Shown here: positions 13,225 through 22,054 of the stretch, in pieces
Layout: every line of letters starts with the position of its first letter
Numbering within the stretch: the stretch's first letter is position 1
Source: JAGQRJ01 sp041402045
GTDB lineage: Bacteria > Planctomycetota > J058
Assembly: GCA_041402045.1 (NCBI GenBank)
Contig: JAWKSZ010000088.1
Span: 1 to 29,074 of the forward strand
DNA length: 29,074 nt
Direction of reading: 5' to 3'
Notes under the pieces: model-generated
The model's database searches: none
Seen by the model: the letters and a program-made list of their open reading frames with translations, nothing else
What the model was told of the DNA's origin: nothing
Made by a program: the position numbers and the translations under genes

Positions 13225-15093
13225 ATGTCCTGGTCCTTCGTCCGGCGCGAGCTGCGCCGTCAATCTCCCGCCGCGGTTGGCATGTTCGGGCTCGCGCTCT
13301 TGCTCTCGGCAGCGGTCGCGGTCCTCTCCAGCGGGCGACACATGGACACCGCCGGTCGGCTGTGTCTGCTGCTCGTCCCGGCGCTGCTCGGGGTGTATGC
13401 CTTCGGGCCCGACCTCGAGCAGGGGGTGGAGCGCTTCCTGGTCACGCTCCCGATCTCCCGCAGCCGCATGGGCTGCTTGCGGCTGGGGGTGGCCACCGCC
13501 CTGACCCTGGCCGTCGACCTCGCGGTGCTCGGGCTCCTGGTCGCGGTCGGGGGGACCCAGGGGAAGGAGTTCGTCGACGCGAGCGGGCTCCTGGTCACGG
13601 GCCTGTTGCTCCTGCCCGTGGGCGCGCTGTGCGCCCTGGCGTGCGGCAACACCCTCGCCGCGCTGCTCGCCGCGCTGGCCCTGGGGCTCGTCGGGCCCAC
13701 GCTGTTCGAGAACCTGGAAGACTTCCACGTGCGCCTCGATCTGTGGCTGGTCAGCGCGCTCGCGCTGAGCTGGGGGAGCGGCGCGCTGTGGCTGTATTCC
13801 AAGGCGCGCGCCAACCCTCCGCTGCGGATCGCCGTGGGGCTGGGCCTGGGCGCGCTGTGCCTGGGCTTCGTGCCCGCGCCCGCCTACGGGGCCTGGCGCT
13901 ACCTGGGCGCCACGGATAGCTCGCGGTCGTTCGTGCGTCAGGCCCACGAGTCGACGACCACCGTGCTCCCCAGCCTGGAGGTCGGCGCCCTGGCGATCGA
14001 GCACTCGGGATCGACCCAGGCGTTCCTGGACGGGGTCGCGGTGCTCGAGCCCGACCAGGATCGTCCGCTGTACCTCGGCGCCGGTCACGCGCGCTGGGTC
14101 GGCGACTGGCTGTTCGCGGTCGACGTCGAGTGGACCGGTGACCTGGTGCGCTACGACGCACGAGACGGGACGGTCACGCGCTACGAGGCGCCGGTGCTCC
14201 AGGAGCCCTATCAGTGGGAGGAGTATGCCACCGTCGAGGGGCGGGTGCGCCTCCAGACCCGCAGCCTCGACGTGACCCTGGACCGGGTCGGCGACGACCT
14301 GTGGGCGGCGCCGGCCGTGCGCTGGGGCGGGTACGGCGAGGGCACCCGGCTGCGCTACTTCCGCTTCATGCGCTGGCGGCGGGGCGCGCCCTACGAGGTG
14401 CGCAACCTCACCCAGGGGACGGCCTGGAACCCACCCGCGGACTCGCTCGTCGTCGGCTTGGTCGGGGGCTACGCCCACCTCCTGCGCCTGGGCGAGCAGG
14501 GGCCGGGGGTCCTGCAGCACGTGGTCACGGGTGAGCGCTTCTCTCCCGCGGACGAGCTGCCCGCGGAGCTCGCCGCCTCGAGCGTGGCCCTGGTGCGTCT
14601 GCACGGCGCCCCCTGGCTGCTCGGGTGCAGCGCCACGGGCCAGGCCTGGGCCCTGGAACTGGGGACGGCGGAGCGCGCGCCGCGGCGCCTGGGGTCCGTG
14701 GGCGGGCCGATCCTGGTCTCCACCGACGTGCGCGGCTACGCGACCGTGCGCTGGTCTGGCCGCAGCGGGCGCCACCGGGTCGCCTGGGATCCCGCCAGCG
14801 GGACCACGGCGGTCGAGCTGGAGCCCTACGCGGTGGAGGCGCCCCGCTGCGGCGAGCGCCTGGTGCGCATGCCTCGCGCCGGCGAGGTCGGCGCTTGGGT
14901 GCGCCGCGCCCCCGGAGAGGCCGACCGGCGCCTGCTGGACGATCCCCGCCTCGAGCGCGCGTCCACGGGCGACGTGGGCTGGACCGCGGACGGGGGCGTG
15001 TGGGTCCTGGCCGGGGACGACCTGTTGCGCCTCGACGAGGATCGGCTCACCCCCTGGGGCCGCGTCGCGCTCGGCGACTGGCGCAGCGAGTAA
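13225..15093 (+). CDS. ABC-2-type permease fused to a C-terminal beta-propeller-like domain (second)
   Basis: A 622-aa protein with the same design as the preceding one. An N-terminal permease (about 1-230) with some seven hydrophobic segments contains LEQGVERFLVTLPISRSRMGCLRLG, the same coupling-helix type motif (LP-S-) as its partner. A soluble C-terminal part (about 240-622) of repeated strand-rich units follows: ARWVGDWLFAVDVEWTGDLV, VVGLVGGYAHLLRLGEQGPG, VALVRLHGAPWLLGCSATGQ, DVGWTADGGVWVLAGDDLL. These look like propeller blades but are more diverged than in the first protein. The start ATG at 13225 has GAGAGGAG about 8 nt upstream and lies 2 bp after the preceding stop. The two permeases probably form a heterodimer with the ATPase. 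It is the last gene of the operon, convergent with the kinase gene. Confidence 0.85.
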   Translation: MSWSFVRRELRRQSPAAVGMFGLALLLSAAVAVLSSGRHMDTAGRLCLLLVPALLGVYAFGPDLEQGVERFLVTLPISRSRMGCLRLGVATALTLAVDLAVLGLLVAVGGTQGKEFVDASGLLVTGLLLLPVGALCALACGNTLAALLAALALGLVGPTLFENLEDFHVRLDLWLVSALALSWGSGALWLYSKARANPPLRIAVGLGLGALCLGFVPAPAYGAWRYLGATDSSRSFVRQAHESTTTVLPSLEVGALAIEHSGSTQAFLDGVAVLEPDQDRPLYLGAGHARWVGDWLFAVDVEWTGDLVRYDARDGTVTRYEAPVLQEPYQWEEYATVEGRVRLQTRSLDVTLDRVGDDLWAAPAVRWGGYGEGTRLRYFRFMRWRRGAPYEVRNLTQGTAWNPPADSLVVGLVGGYAHLLRLGEQGPGVLQHVVTGERFSPADELPAELAASSVALVRLHGAPWLLGCSATGQAWALELGTAERAPRRLGSVGGPILVSTDVRGYATVRWSGRSGRHRVAWDPASGTTAVELEPYAVEAPRCGERLVRMPRAGEVGAWVRRAPGEADRRLLDDPRLERASTGDVGWTADGGVWVLAGDDLLRLDEDRLTPWGRVALGDWRSE

Positions 15094-15196
15094 GCGCGAG
15101 TCCTCTCGGACTCACCTCGAGGCGGGGGTCGCTCCGGCGAGTCCCGCCTCGTCCTCGTGTGTCGAACGCGCGCCGGCCCCTCGCGTGCGGGGTCCT

Positions 15197-15254
15197 GGCG
15201 GAGCGCCTCGGCAGGGCGTCGCGGAGCGCCGAGGGGGTCTGGGACGAACCCCTC
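15197..15254 (-). repeat. Dispersed palindromic intergenic repeat, copy B
   Basis: Read on the minus strand it starts 4 nt after the kinase stop: GAGGGGTTCGTCCCAGACCCCCTC, a hairpin with GAGGGG/CCCCTC ends. A second palindrome follows (GCCGAGG and CCTCGGC arms at 15228-15234 and 15206-15212). The head matches copies A and C, including the GTCCCAGACCCCCTC half. It has the same orientation relative to the upstream gene as copy A. The remainder of the 15094-15258 intergenic space shows nothing else. Confidence 0.7.
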
Positions 15255-15258
15255 GAAC

Positions 15259-18200
15259 TCAGCGGTCTCGCAGGAGCGGCGAGCGGTCGCTGCGCTCGCT
15301 CCAGGGGCCGCTGGGGTCCTCCTCCCGCAGGCGCAGGAGGAGGGCGTCGGCGGTCGCGCCGTCGCCGCAGCCGGCGGCGGCCTCGGCCAGCGCGTAGCGC
15401 AGGAGGTTCGAGCTCGCGTCGACCTGGTTCAGCACCTCCAGCCGCGCGCGGGCGCGGTAGGGGAACCCCAGGCGCACGTCGAGCAGCGCCGCGAGCACGT
15501 GCAGCCCGAAGGAGCCGGGGGCGGCCTCCAGGGCCTCGGCGGCGTGGCGCTGGCCCAGGCGCAGTCGGGGCGCGTCCTGACCCCCAGCCAGGGCGTCCTC
15601 GGCCGCCGCCAGCACCACCGCCGCGCGGGGGCCCGGGGCGCCGTCGCGAGCACGGCGCAGCAAGCTCTGCTGAGCTTCCCCCGTGAGCGGGGTCCACACC
15701 GGACGCAGCGCGGCGTCGGCCGCGTCGAGGAGCCCGGGGTCGGGCAGGCGCACGAGCTCCTCCAGCGCCTCCAGCCGCGCCCGCGGGTCGCGGTAGGACG
15801 ACGCCAGGCGCAGCCGGAGCTGGAGCCCCGTGGTGTCGAAGCGCGGGCCGAGGCGCACGGCGCGCTCGAGGACCTCGATCACCCGGTCGATCGCCTCCCC
15901 CGCCTCGCGGGTGCGCGTGGCGAGCTCGGCCAGGGTCTCGCGCTCGGCCAGCGCCGCGTCCCAGGCGGCGGCCGCGGCGGCGGCGTCGTCCTCGCGCCCG
16001 AGCTGGGCCAGGACCTCGGCGCGCAGCGCGTGCCCGCGCTCGCCCAGCGCCTCGACCAGGGCCAGGGCCTCGTCCGTGCGCTCGCGCGCGAGGGCCACCC
16101 GCGCCGCCAGGCGCACGAGCTCGGGGGACGGGTCGGCGACGGCCTCGAGGCTCACCGCCGCCTGGGTCAGCGCGTGCGCGTCCTGGGCGCGGAGCGCGAG
16201 GGCGGCGTCGGTCCGCGCCAGCTCCGGCTGGCCGAGGGCCAGGGCCCGGGCCGGCTCCAGCGCCGCCCGCGCCTCGGCGGTCTGGCCCTGGGCGCCGAGG
16301 GCCGCGGCCAGGGCGACCCGCGCCGCGAGGCGCTCGGGGTCGAGGGTCAGGGCCGCCCGCAGCCGCGCCACCCCGCTCTGCGCCAGGGCCGACCCCGGCT
16401 GGGGCTCGCCGAGGGCGACCCGCTCGCGCCCGGCGCGGGTCAGGGTCGCGCACAGCTCGGGCCCGGCGAGGCCTGCCTCCCAGGCCTCGGAGGAGGGCGT
16501 GCGCTCGGGCTCGAGGTCGCCCAGGAGCTCGACCACCTGGGGCCGCAGCAGCTCGTCGGCGAACTTCTCCGCGTGCTCGGCGAGCTCCCGCGCCTCGGCG
16601 AGGTCGTCCTCGGCCAGGGCCAGGCGCGCGCGGGCCAGGAGCCAGCGCGCGCTGCCCGGGGGCGGGGTGCCCGCGGCCTCGACCACGCGCCGCAGCGCGG
16701 TGGCGCCCGGGCCGTCCGGCCGCAGCGCCAGGTCCGCCGCCCACAGCGCGGCCACGTCGTGGCGCGGGTCTTCGCGCAGGGCGTCCTCCAGGGCGCCCCA
16801 GGCCCCGGCAACGTCTCCGCTGCAGAGCAGGAGCTCGGCCCGCGCGGTGTGCCACGCGGCCAGGGCCTGGCGCTGGTCGCGAGGCAGCCCGCGCAGCCGC
16901 GGCGGGGTGCCCGCGACCTCCCGCGCCGCGGCCAGGTCGAAGCGCGCCAGGTGCGCGCGCACGCGCAGCGCGGTGTCCTGCGGCCCGCCGCGGCGCACGG
17001 CCTCGTCCAGGTGCACCAGGGCGCGGGCGGGCTCGCCCGTGCGCAGCGCGAGCTCCGCCAGGCGCAGCTCGACGCGGGTGTCCTGAGGGTCCTGCCCCGC
17101 CGCGGCCAGGTAGTGGGCGCGCGCGGCGTCGAGCTCGCCCTGCTCGCGGGCGACGTCGCCGAGGACGAGCAGCGGCGCCGGATCGCGCAGGTCCAGGTCG
17201 TGGGCGCGCTGGGCGTCGGTCAGCGCCGCCGCGAGCCGGCGCTGGGCGAGGTAGGCGCGCGCGCGCAGGAGCAGCGCCTCCCCGCTGGGGGCGTCGGCGC
17301 TGAGCGCGGTGGAGAGGTCGGCGGCGGCGCCCAGGTGTTGGTCGAGGTCCACGCGGGCTCGCGCGCGGGCGAGGAGCGCGTCGGGCCGCTCCTCCAGGGC
17401 GACCACCGCGCGGTCGAGGTGCGGGAGCGCCTCCACCGGTCGCCCGGCCCGGGTGAGCAGGATCCCCGCGGCCAGGGCGAGCTCGGGGCTGGCCTGGACC
17501 TCGGGGGCGGTCGCCGCGCTGAGCGCCTCCAGCGCGCGGGGGAAGGACTCGACGTCCTGCGCGCTGCGCGCGACCCAGGCCTCGAGGTGCACGCGGTGCA
17601 GGCGCTCGAGCAGCGCGGGGCCGCCCCCTTCGCGGAAGCCCTGGGCGACGCCCCGTCCGCGGGGGGTCGCGTCGTCGCCCTGGGGCGTCAGGGCCAGGCC
17701 CTCGGCGGCGAGGGTGCAGGCGGCCTCGGGCTGCTTGGTGGTCAGCGCGGCGCCGGCCTGCTCCAGGGCGGTCTCCATGGAGTCGAGGGCCGCCTCGGCG
17801 GCGGCGACCCCGCCGTCGAAGGCCGCGCGCTCCCGGTGCCGGCGGTAGAGCAGGGTCCCGGCGAAGCCCGCGCTGATCAGGGCCAGGAGCGCCAGCGTCG
17901 CCGCGGGCACGAACAGCCGGTGCCCGAACAGGCGCGTGGCGAGCTTGGGCCCCGCGGCCCGCGGGGGCAGGCCCTGCTGGTAGCGCTCGAGGTCCTCGGC
18001 GAGCAGCGCGGCGTCGGCGTAGCGGTCCTCGCGCTCCTTGGCCAGGGCGCGCAGGGCGATCGTGCGAATGTGCTCGTCGATCCCCAGCTCCTCGTCGAGC
18101 TCGAGCAGCACCGGCTCCGAGTCGATCTTGCGGAACAGGGTCAAGGGCGTTTCGGCGTCGAAGGGCACGTCGCCGGTGAGGCCCTCGTAGAGGATCACCC

Positions 18201-19119
18201 CCGCGGCGTAGACGTCGGCGCGCCCGTCGACGTCGCGCTCGCCCCGCACCTGCTCGGGGGCCATGTAGTAGGGGGTGCCCACCGCCTGCCCCACGGCGGT
18301 GAGCCGGGTCAAGCGGGCCAGGTCCCGCGCCAGGCCGAAGTCCGTAATGTGCGCGTCGCCGCGGGCGTCGACCAGAATGTTCCCGGGCTTGAGGTCGCGG
18401 TGCACCACCCCGCGCTCGTGGGCGTGGCTCAGCCCGCGGGAGACCTGGATCAGGACCTTGATCAGCTCGTCGAACTCCAGCCCCCGCTCCATGAGGTCCT
18501 CGAGGCTCTCGCCGTCGATCAGGTCCATGGTGAAGTAGGGGATCCCGTCGATCCGCCCCGCGTCGTGAATGCTCACCACGTTGGGGTGCTCGAGGGCCGC
18601 GGCCAGCTCCGCCTCGCGCTCGAAGCGCCGCAGGCGCACCTCGTCGTCGTCGGCGTTGATCATGACCTTGAGCGCCACGATCCGGCCCGAGGGGTCGTGG
18701 GCGCGGTAGACGATCCCCATGCCGCCGCGGGCCACCTCGCCCTCCAGGGTGTAGGGGCCGAAGGTGCGCACGGGCTCGGTCGGGCGCAGGATCGGCTCGC
18801 CCGAGCGCCCGAGGATCTCCTCGAACTCCGCGCGGTCCAGCTCGCCGGACTCGTAGGCGGTCCAGGCCGTGGTCACCTGCTCCAGGGCCTGACGCGCCTG
18901 GTTGGCCTCTTGCTCCTCCGAGACCTGGCGGGCCATGTAGAGGTAGTCGTCGATCGAGATCAGCCCGCGCTTGAGCAGGATCTGCCCCAGGCCGCGGACG
19001 GGCTTGCCCCGCTCGTCCGGGACCCCGATCCGCGCCTCCCGCATGAGCTGCGGCAGGTCCTGGGGTCGGATTGCTCCCATGCGCACGGCGATATGGCCGA
19101 GGCGGAGGTCGGGGTCCAT
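15259..19119 (-). CDS. Transmembrane Ser/Thr protein kinase with long TPR-like C-terminal region
   Basis: A 1286-aa Hanks-type kinase. Residues 1-70 form a small N-terminal domain seen in planctomycete-type kinases (LGQILLKRGLISIDDYLYMARQ). The kinase domain (about 120-385) has GEVARGGMGIVYRA, VALKVM with Lys151, VVHRDLKPGNIL with catalytic Asp242, ITDFGLARD with Asp260 and GTPYYMAPEQ. One membrane segment (about 403-425, VPAATLALLALISAGFAGTLL) follows. The remaining 860 residues are Ala/Leu/Arg/Glu-rich helical repeats of TPR type (for example ALPHLDRAVVALEERPDALLARARARVDL, and LERAVRLGPRFDT near the end), predicted outside the membrane. The start is ATG at 19117-19119, where homology begins. 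A plus-strand open frame across this gene is an antisense shadow. It diverges from the HEAT-like/FHA genes, which may be its targets. Confidence 0.93.
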   Translation of the reverse strand: MDPDLRLGHIAVRMGAIRPQDLPQLMREARIGVPDERGKPVRGLGQILLKRGLISIDDYLYMARQVSEEQEANQARQALEQVTTAWTAYESGELDRAEFEEILGRSGEPILRPTEPVRTFGPYTLEGEVARGGMGIVYRAHDPSGRIVALKVMINADDDEVRLRRFEREAELAAALEHPNVVSIHDAGRIDGIPYFTMDLIDGESLEDLMERGLEFDELIKVLIQVSRGLSHAHERGVVHRDLKPGNILVDARGDAHITDFGLARDLARLTRLTAVGQAVGTPYYMAPEQVRGERDVDGRADVYAAGVILYEGLTGDVPFDAETPLTLFRKIDSEPVLLELDEELGIDEHIRTIALRALAKEREDRYADAALLAEDLERYQQGLPPRAAGPKLATRLFGHRLFVPAATLALLALISAGFAGTLLYRRHRERAAFDGGVAAAEAALDSMETALEQAGAALTTKQPEAACTLAAEGLALTPQGDDATPRGRGVAQGFREGGGPALLERLHRVHLEAWVARSAQDVESFPRALEALSAATAPEVQASPELALAAGILLTRAGRPVEALPHLDRAVVALEERPDALLARARARVDLDQHLGAAADLSTALSADAPSGEALLLRARAYLAQRRLAAALTDAQRAHDLDLRDPAPLLVLGDVAREQGELDAARAHYLAAAGQDPQDTRVELRLAELALRTGEPARALVHLDEAVRRGGPQDTALRVRAHLARFDLAAAREVAGTPPRLRGLPRDQRQALAAWHTARAELLLCSGDVAGAWGALEDALREDPRHDVAALWAADLALRPDGPGATALRRVVEAAGTPPPGSARWLLARARLALAEDDLAEARELAEHAEKFADELLRPQVVELLGDLEPERTPSSEAWEAGLAGPELCATLTRAGRERVALGEPQPGSALAQSGVARLRAALTLDPERLAARVALAAALGAQGQTAEARAALEPARALALGQPELARTDAALALRAQDAHALTQAAVSLEAVADPSPELVRLAARVALARERTDEALALVEALGERGHALRAEVLAQLGREDDAAAAAAAWDAALAERETLAELATRTREAGEAIDRVIEVLERAVRLGPRFDTTGLQLRLRLASSYRDPRARLEALEELVRLPDPGLLDAADAALRPVWTPLTGEAQQSLLRRARDGAPGPRAAVVLAAAEDALAGGQDAPRLRLGQRHAAEALEAAPGSFGLHVLAALLDVRLGFPYRARARLEVLNQVDASSNLLRYALAEAAAGCGDGATADALLLRLREEDPSGPWSERSDRSPLLRDR

Positions 19120-19254
19120 GCGCCGTCGCTCTCTGGGTGCTCTTCTACCACGAGCGAGGGGCGGGTTCCGGCCTCGCGCCCTCGCCGCGCGGTGTCCGCT
19201 CGGGTCGGGGCTGCTACGCTGGGGAGCGCGCGCCCAGAGGCGCGGCGAGGTGTC

Positions 19255-20802
19255 GTGGCCCGAGGCTCCCGCAGTTGGACGCTGATCCTGCCCGTGCTGT
19301 GCGCGGTGGCGCGCGGCGACGAGCTCTCGGAGCGTCTGCACCTCGTGCGCGTGGGCGACCCGGTGGCCTGGGAGGCCCTGGGCGTCGAGCCCAACGCCGC
19401 CACCTGGCTGCGCCTGCTGCACGCGGCCAGCGACGCGCGCCCCGAGGTCCGTCGCGGGGCGCTCGTGGCCTGCGGCTGGAGCCGCGGGGGGCCGCCGGAG
19501 GTCGACCGCGTGCTCGAGCACCACGCGGCCCGGCCGGGCCCGGCGCAAGAGGCCGCGCTGATCAGCCTCGCCGCGCGGGGTCAGAGCGACGCGCTCCTGC
19601 GCAGCCTGGTGGCCGCGGTCCAGACCCCAGAGCCCCAGGTCGCCCTCGACCGGCTGACGCTCTTGCGCGACTCGGCGGCGGTGGGCGCGCTGTGCCGCGA
19701 GGTCCTCGGGGCCGCCGGCGCGGCGCCCGAGGTCCAGCTCGCGGTCCTGCGCCGCCTGGGCGAGCTGGGGCGGAGCGAGCTCCTGGGCTGGAGCAAGCAG
19801 TTCAGCCGGCAAGCGGGCGACGCCCGGGAGGGCCGGCGCCTGGCGTGCGTGGCCCTGGTGGCGGAGCTGCGGGTGGGCGCCCGAGAGCGGGACGAGGCCG
19901 CGCTCAGCGAGCTCCTGCGCTACGCGGTGGACCTGGACGACGCGCTCTACCCCGACGCGATCGCCGGGCTGCGCCTGTTCGAGCAGGCCGAGCTCCTGCT
20001 CCCGCTGCGCAGCCACCTGCTGCGCGGCGGCTCGCGCCACCGCTTCCGCCTGTTCGCCGCGATCAAGGAGCTGGGCCTCGCCCGCGGGCTGCGCACCGAG
20101 CTCGAGGAGATCGCCCTCGACCCCGACGAGGGGCCCTGGATCCGCCAGGGGGCGTTGGACGCGCTGCCCGCGGTCCCCGAGGCCCGCGGCGCGCTGGCCC
20201 GACTGCTGCGCGCGCCGCGGCGAGGGCCTGACGAGCTGGCCCTCGCGAGGCAGGCCGTGGTCCAGCTCGCCACCGCGCCGCCGACGCCCGACGCGCGCCA
20301 GGCGGTGGAGGGGCTGCTCGGCGCCGGCGAGCGCACGCTGCGGATCGAGGTCCTGCGCACCCTGGCGGCCTGGGGCGCCGAGGCCAGCGCGCCCGCGGTG
20401 CGCCAGGTGCTGCTCGGCGCGCGCAGCCCCAGCTCCGGGGAGCGCGAGGCGCTGCTCGAGGCGGCGCGGGCCTGCGGACTCCACGACCCCGAGACCGTGC
20501 GCGTCGTGCGCGACTGGACCCGGGAGGCGGGGGATCCTGGCCTGGCCCAGGCGCTCCTGCGCTACGCCGAGGAGCTCCCAGAGCTCCAGGACGCCTGCTC
20601 GCTCCTGATCGAGCTGCTCGACTTCCGCTCGCTGGGGCAGGAGCTCCTGGGCTCCCAGGTCCGCGCCGACGCGGCCCAGGCCCTCACCCGCCGGACCGAG
20701 GCGCAGATCCGCTACGACCCCCGGGTTCAGCCCTTCGACGCGCGCGGGAGGGAACGTTGGTTGGAGTGGTGGCGTTCTCAGAGCTGGGAGCGACCCCGGT
20801 GA
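19255..20802 (+). CDS. Exported HEAT-like repeat protein of unknown function
   Basis: A 515-aa protein with a short Sec-type signal (VARGSRSWTLILPVLCAVA, likely cut after AVA at residue 19). The body is made of paired helices of HEAT/armadillo type, with units such as DARPEVRRGALVACGWS, PAQEAALISLAARGQSDALL, PEVQLAVLRRLGELGRSELL, WIRQGALDALPAVPEARGAL and TLRIEVLRTLAAWGAEASAP. The end (RERWLEWWRSQSWERPR) has the tryptophan-rich phrase often closing such planctomycete proteins. The start GTG at 19255 has GCGAGG 4 nt upstream and lies 135 bp from the divergent kinase start. A candidate -10, TACGCT, lies at 19215-19220. Its last 4 bases (GTGA) overlap the FHA gene, so the two are coupled. It is likely a protein-binding scaffold; no catalytic motif is seen. 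Confidence 0.82.
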   Translation: MARGSRSWTLILPVLCAVARGDELSERLHLVRVGDPVAWEALGVEPNAATWLRLLHAASDARPEVRRGALVACGWSRGGPPEVDRVLEHHAARPGPAQEAALISLAARGQSDALLRSLVAAVQTPEPQVALDRLTLLRDSAAVGALCREVLGAAGAAPEVQLAVLRRLGELGRSELLGWSKQFSRQAGDAREGRRLACVALVAELRVGARERDEAALSELLRYAVDLDDALYPDAIAGLRLFEQAELLLPLRSHLLRGGSRHRFRLFAAIKELGLARGLRTELEEIALDPDEGPWIRQGALDALPAVPEARGALARLLRAPRRGPDELALARQAVVQLATAPPTPDARQAVEGLLGAGERTLRIEVLRTLAAWGAEASAPAVRQVLLGARSPSSGEREALLEAARACGLHDPETVRVVRDWTREAGDPGLAQALLRYAEELPELQDACSLLIELLDFRSLGQELLGSQVRADAAQALTRRTEAQIRYDPRVQPFDARGRERWLEWWRSQSWERPR

Positions 20803-21683
20803 AGGAATACGTGTTCTTGCTGCGCGGCGACGGCGGGGTGGCCCGGGTCAAGGTCCAGGGCACGTTCCTCGTCCTCGGGCGCACCTCGCCGGTGCCCCTG
20901 CTCCGCGCCGACCGGACCATGTCTCGCGAGCACGCCGTGCTCGCCGCGACGCCTAGCGGGATCCGGCTCAAGGACCTCGGCAGCCAGAACGGGGTCCTGG
21001 TCGGCGACGAGCGCCTGGCGCCCTACGCCGAGGTGACCCTCGCGCCCGGGGTCCGCGTGGTCTTCGGGAGCACGGAGCTCGTGCTCATGACCGAGCGCGA
21101 GGCGAACAAGCGCCTGGATCAGCCGGTGGACGAGGTCGTGGTGGCCCCGGACGGGAGCACCCAGGTCGTCCGCGCCCAGCGCGCGCCGACCGCCGAGCCC
21201 GACCCGCTCGAAGACTCCCGCGCGCTGGAGGACTCGGCCGACGGCCTCGAGACCCAGGAGGAGTCGCTGCCCGGCGACGACACCGCCGACGAGCTCGAGG
21301 CCTCGCCCCCGGAGCCCGAGCTCGAGCCCGACGCCCCGGACGAGTGGGTCGAGGACGCGCTCACCCCGGGCGAGGCCGCGGAGCTCCCGGAGCCCGGGAC
21401 CCTGACCGAGCTCGACGTCGAGGCCACCGAGCTCGAGGTCCGGGGCGACGGCTTCGCGGAACTCGAGCTGCCCCAGGAGGACGACACCGACGAGGTCGAC
21501 CCCGTCGAGCAGGACCGTCGCGCCGGCGTCTCGCGGGTGGCGCTGACCGAGATCGAGATCGAGAACGTGCTCGAGCGCGGCGGAGAGGCCACCCGCAGCT
21601 ACCCCGACGGCCCCGACGAGCAGTGGCAGGCGGTCGAGCGCGAGCTCGCCGACCTCGACCGCCGCGAACCCAACCTGGAGTAA
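20799..21683 (+). CDS. FHA domain protein with long acidic tail
   Basis: A 294-aa protein. The FHA domain occupies about residues 18-100: FLVLGRTSPVPLLRADRTMSREHAVL, IRLKDLGSQNGVLVGDERL and VVFGSTELVLM. The GR, SREH and SQNG-LV residues that bind phosphothreonine are present. Residues 110-294 are strongly acidic and low-complexity (many EDS, ELE, PEPELEP runs), presumably disordered, with one helical patch near the end (VALTEIEIENVLERGGEA). GTG at 20799 is chosen because it overlaps the preceding stop by 4 nt and has GGGAG 8 nt upstream. An earlier ATG (20757) lies inside the HEAT-like gene. Encoded next to a divergent Ser/Thr kinase, it may be a reader or substrate of that kinase; this is inference. 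Confidence 0.86.
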   Translation: MKEYVFLLRGDGGVARVKVQGTFLVLGRTSPVPLLRADRTMSREHAVLAATPSGIRLKDLGSQNGVLVGDERLAPYAEVTLAPGVRVVFGSTELVLMTEREANKRLDQPVDEVVVAPDGSTQVVRAQRAPTAEPDPLEDSRALEDSADGLETQEESLPGDDTADELEASPPEPELEPDAPDEWVEDALTPGEAAELPEPGTLTELDVEATELEVRGDGFAELELPQEDDTDEVDPVEQDRRAGVSRVALTEIEIENVLERGGEATRSYPDGPDEQWQAVERELADLDRREPNLE

Positions 21684-21780
21684 GCGCCCTCGCGGAGGTG
21701 AAGCTCACAGTCGTCTGCGGACCTCCCGCCGCGGGCGAAGCCCGCGAATGTCCCGCGCGAATGTCCCGCGCGAGCGAGCG

Positions 21781-21980
21781 GGCGGAGCGTGCGGGCGGAG
21801 CGAGCGGGCGGGGAGGGCGGAGCGAGCGGTGGCAGGCGGAGCGAGCGGGCGGGAGGGCGGAGCGAGCGGGTGGGCAGGCGGAGCGAGCGGGCGGGAGGGC
21901 GGAGCGAGCGGGCGGGCAGGCGGAGCGAGCGGGCGGAGGGCGGAGCGAGCGGGCGGGCAGGCGGAGCGAGCGAGCGGGCG
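21781..21980. repeat. 21-nt tandem array (about ten units)
   Basis: Units begin with GGCGGAGCGAGCGGGCGGG and start at 21781, 21794, 21816, 21835, 21856, 21877, 21898, 21919, 21939 and 21960, so the main period is 21 nt. Unit ends alternate between AG and CA for several copies, suggesting that a 42-nt double unit was amplified. There are no unique spacers, which rules out CRISPR. Confidence 0.85.
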
Positions 21981-22054
21981 AAGCATGAGCGGGCGAAGCC
22001 CGCGAATGTCCCGCGCGAAGCGCGGACGAGGCCCGTCCGGGCCTTCCTGCCGGA

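Noticed and set aside
11033..14775. Long minus-strand open frames opposite the two permease genes
   Set aside because: Their translations are low-complexity Arg/Gly/Gln/Ala sequence with no motifs. The plus strand has membrane segments, ribosome sites and operon overlaps.
15157..19254. Plus-strand open frame running through the kinase region into the HEAT-like gene
   Set aside because: It is antisense to the clear kinase-TPR gene. High GC keeps it open, and only the part after 19255 has signal peptide and repeat character.
21781..21980. CRISPR array
   Set aside because: Units are directly adjacent with a 21-nt period and no unique spacers, and no cas gene is present.
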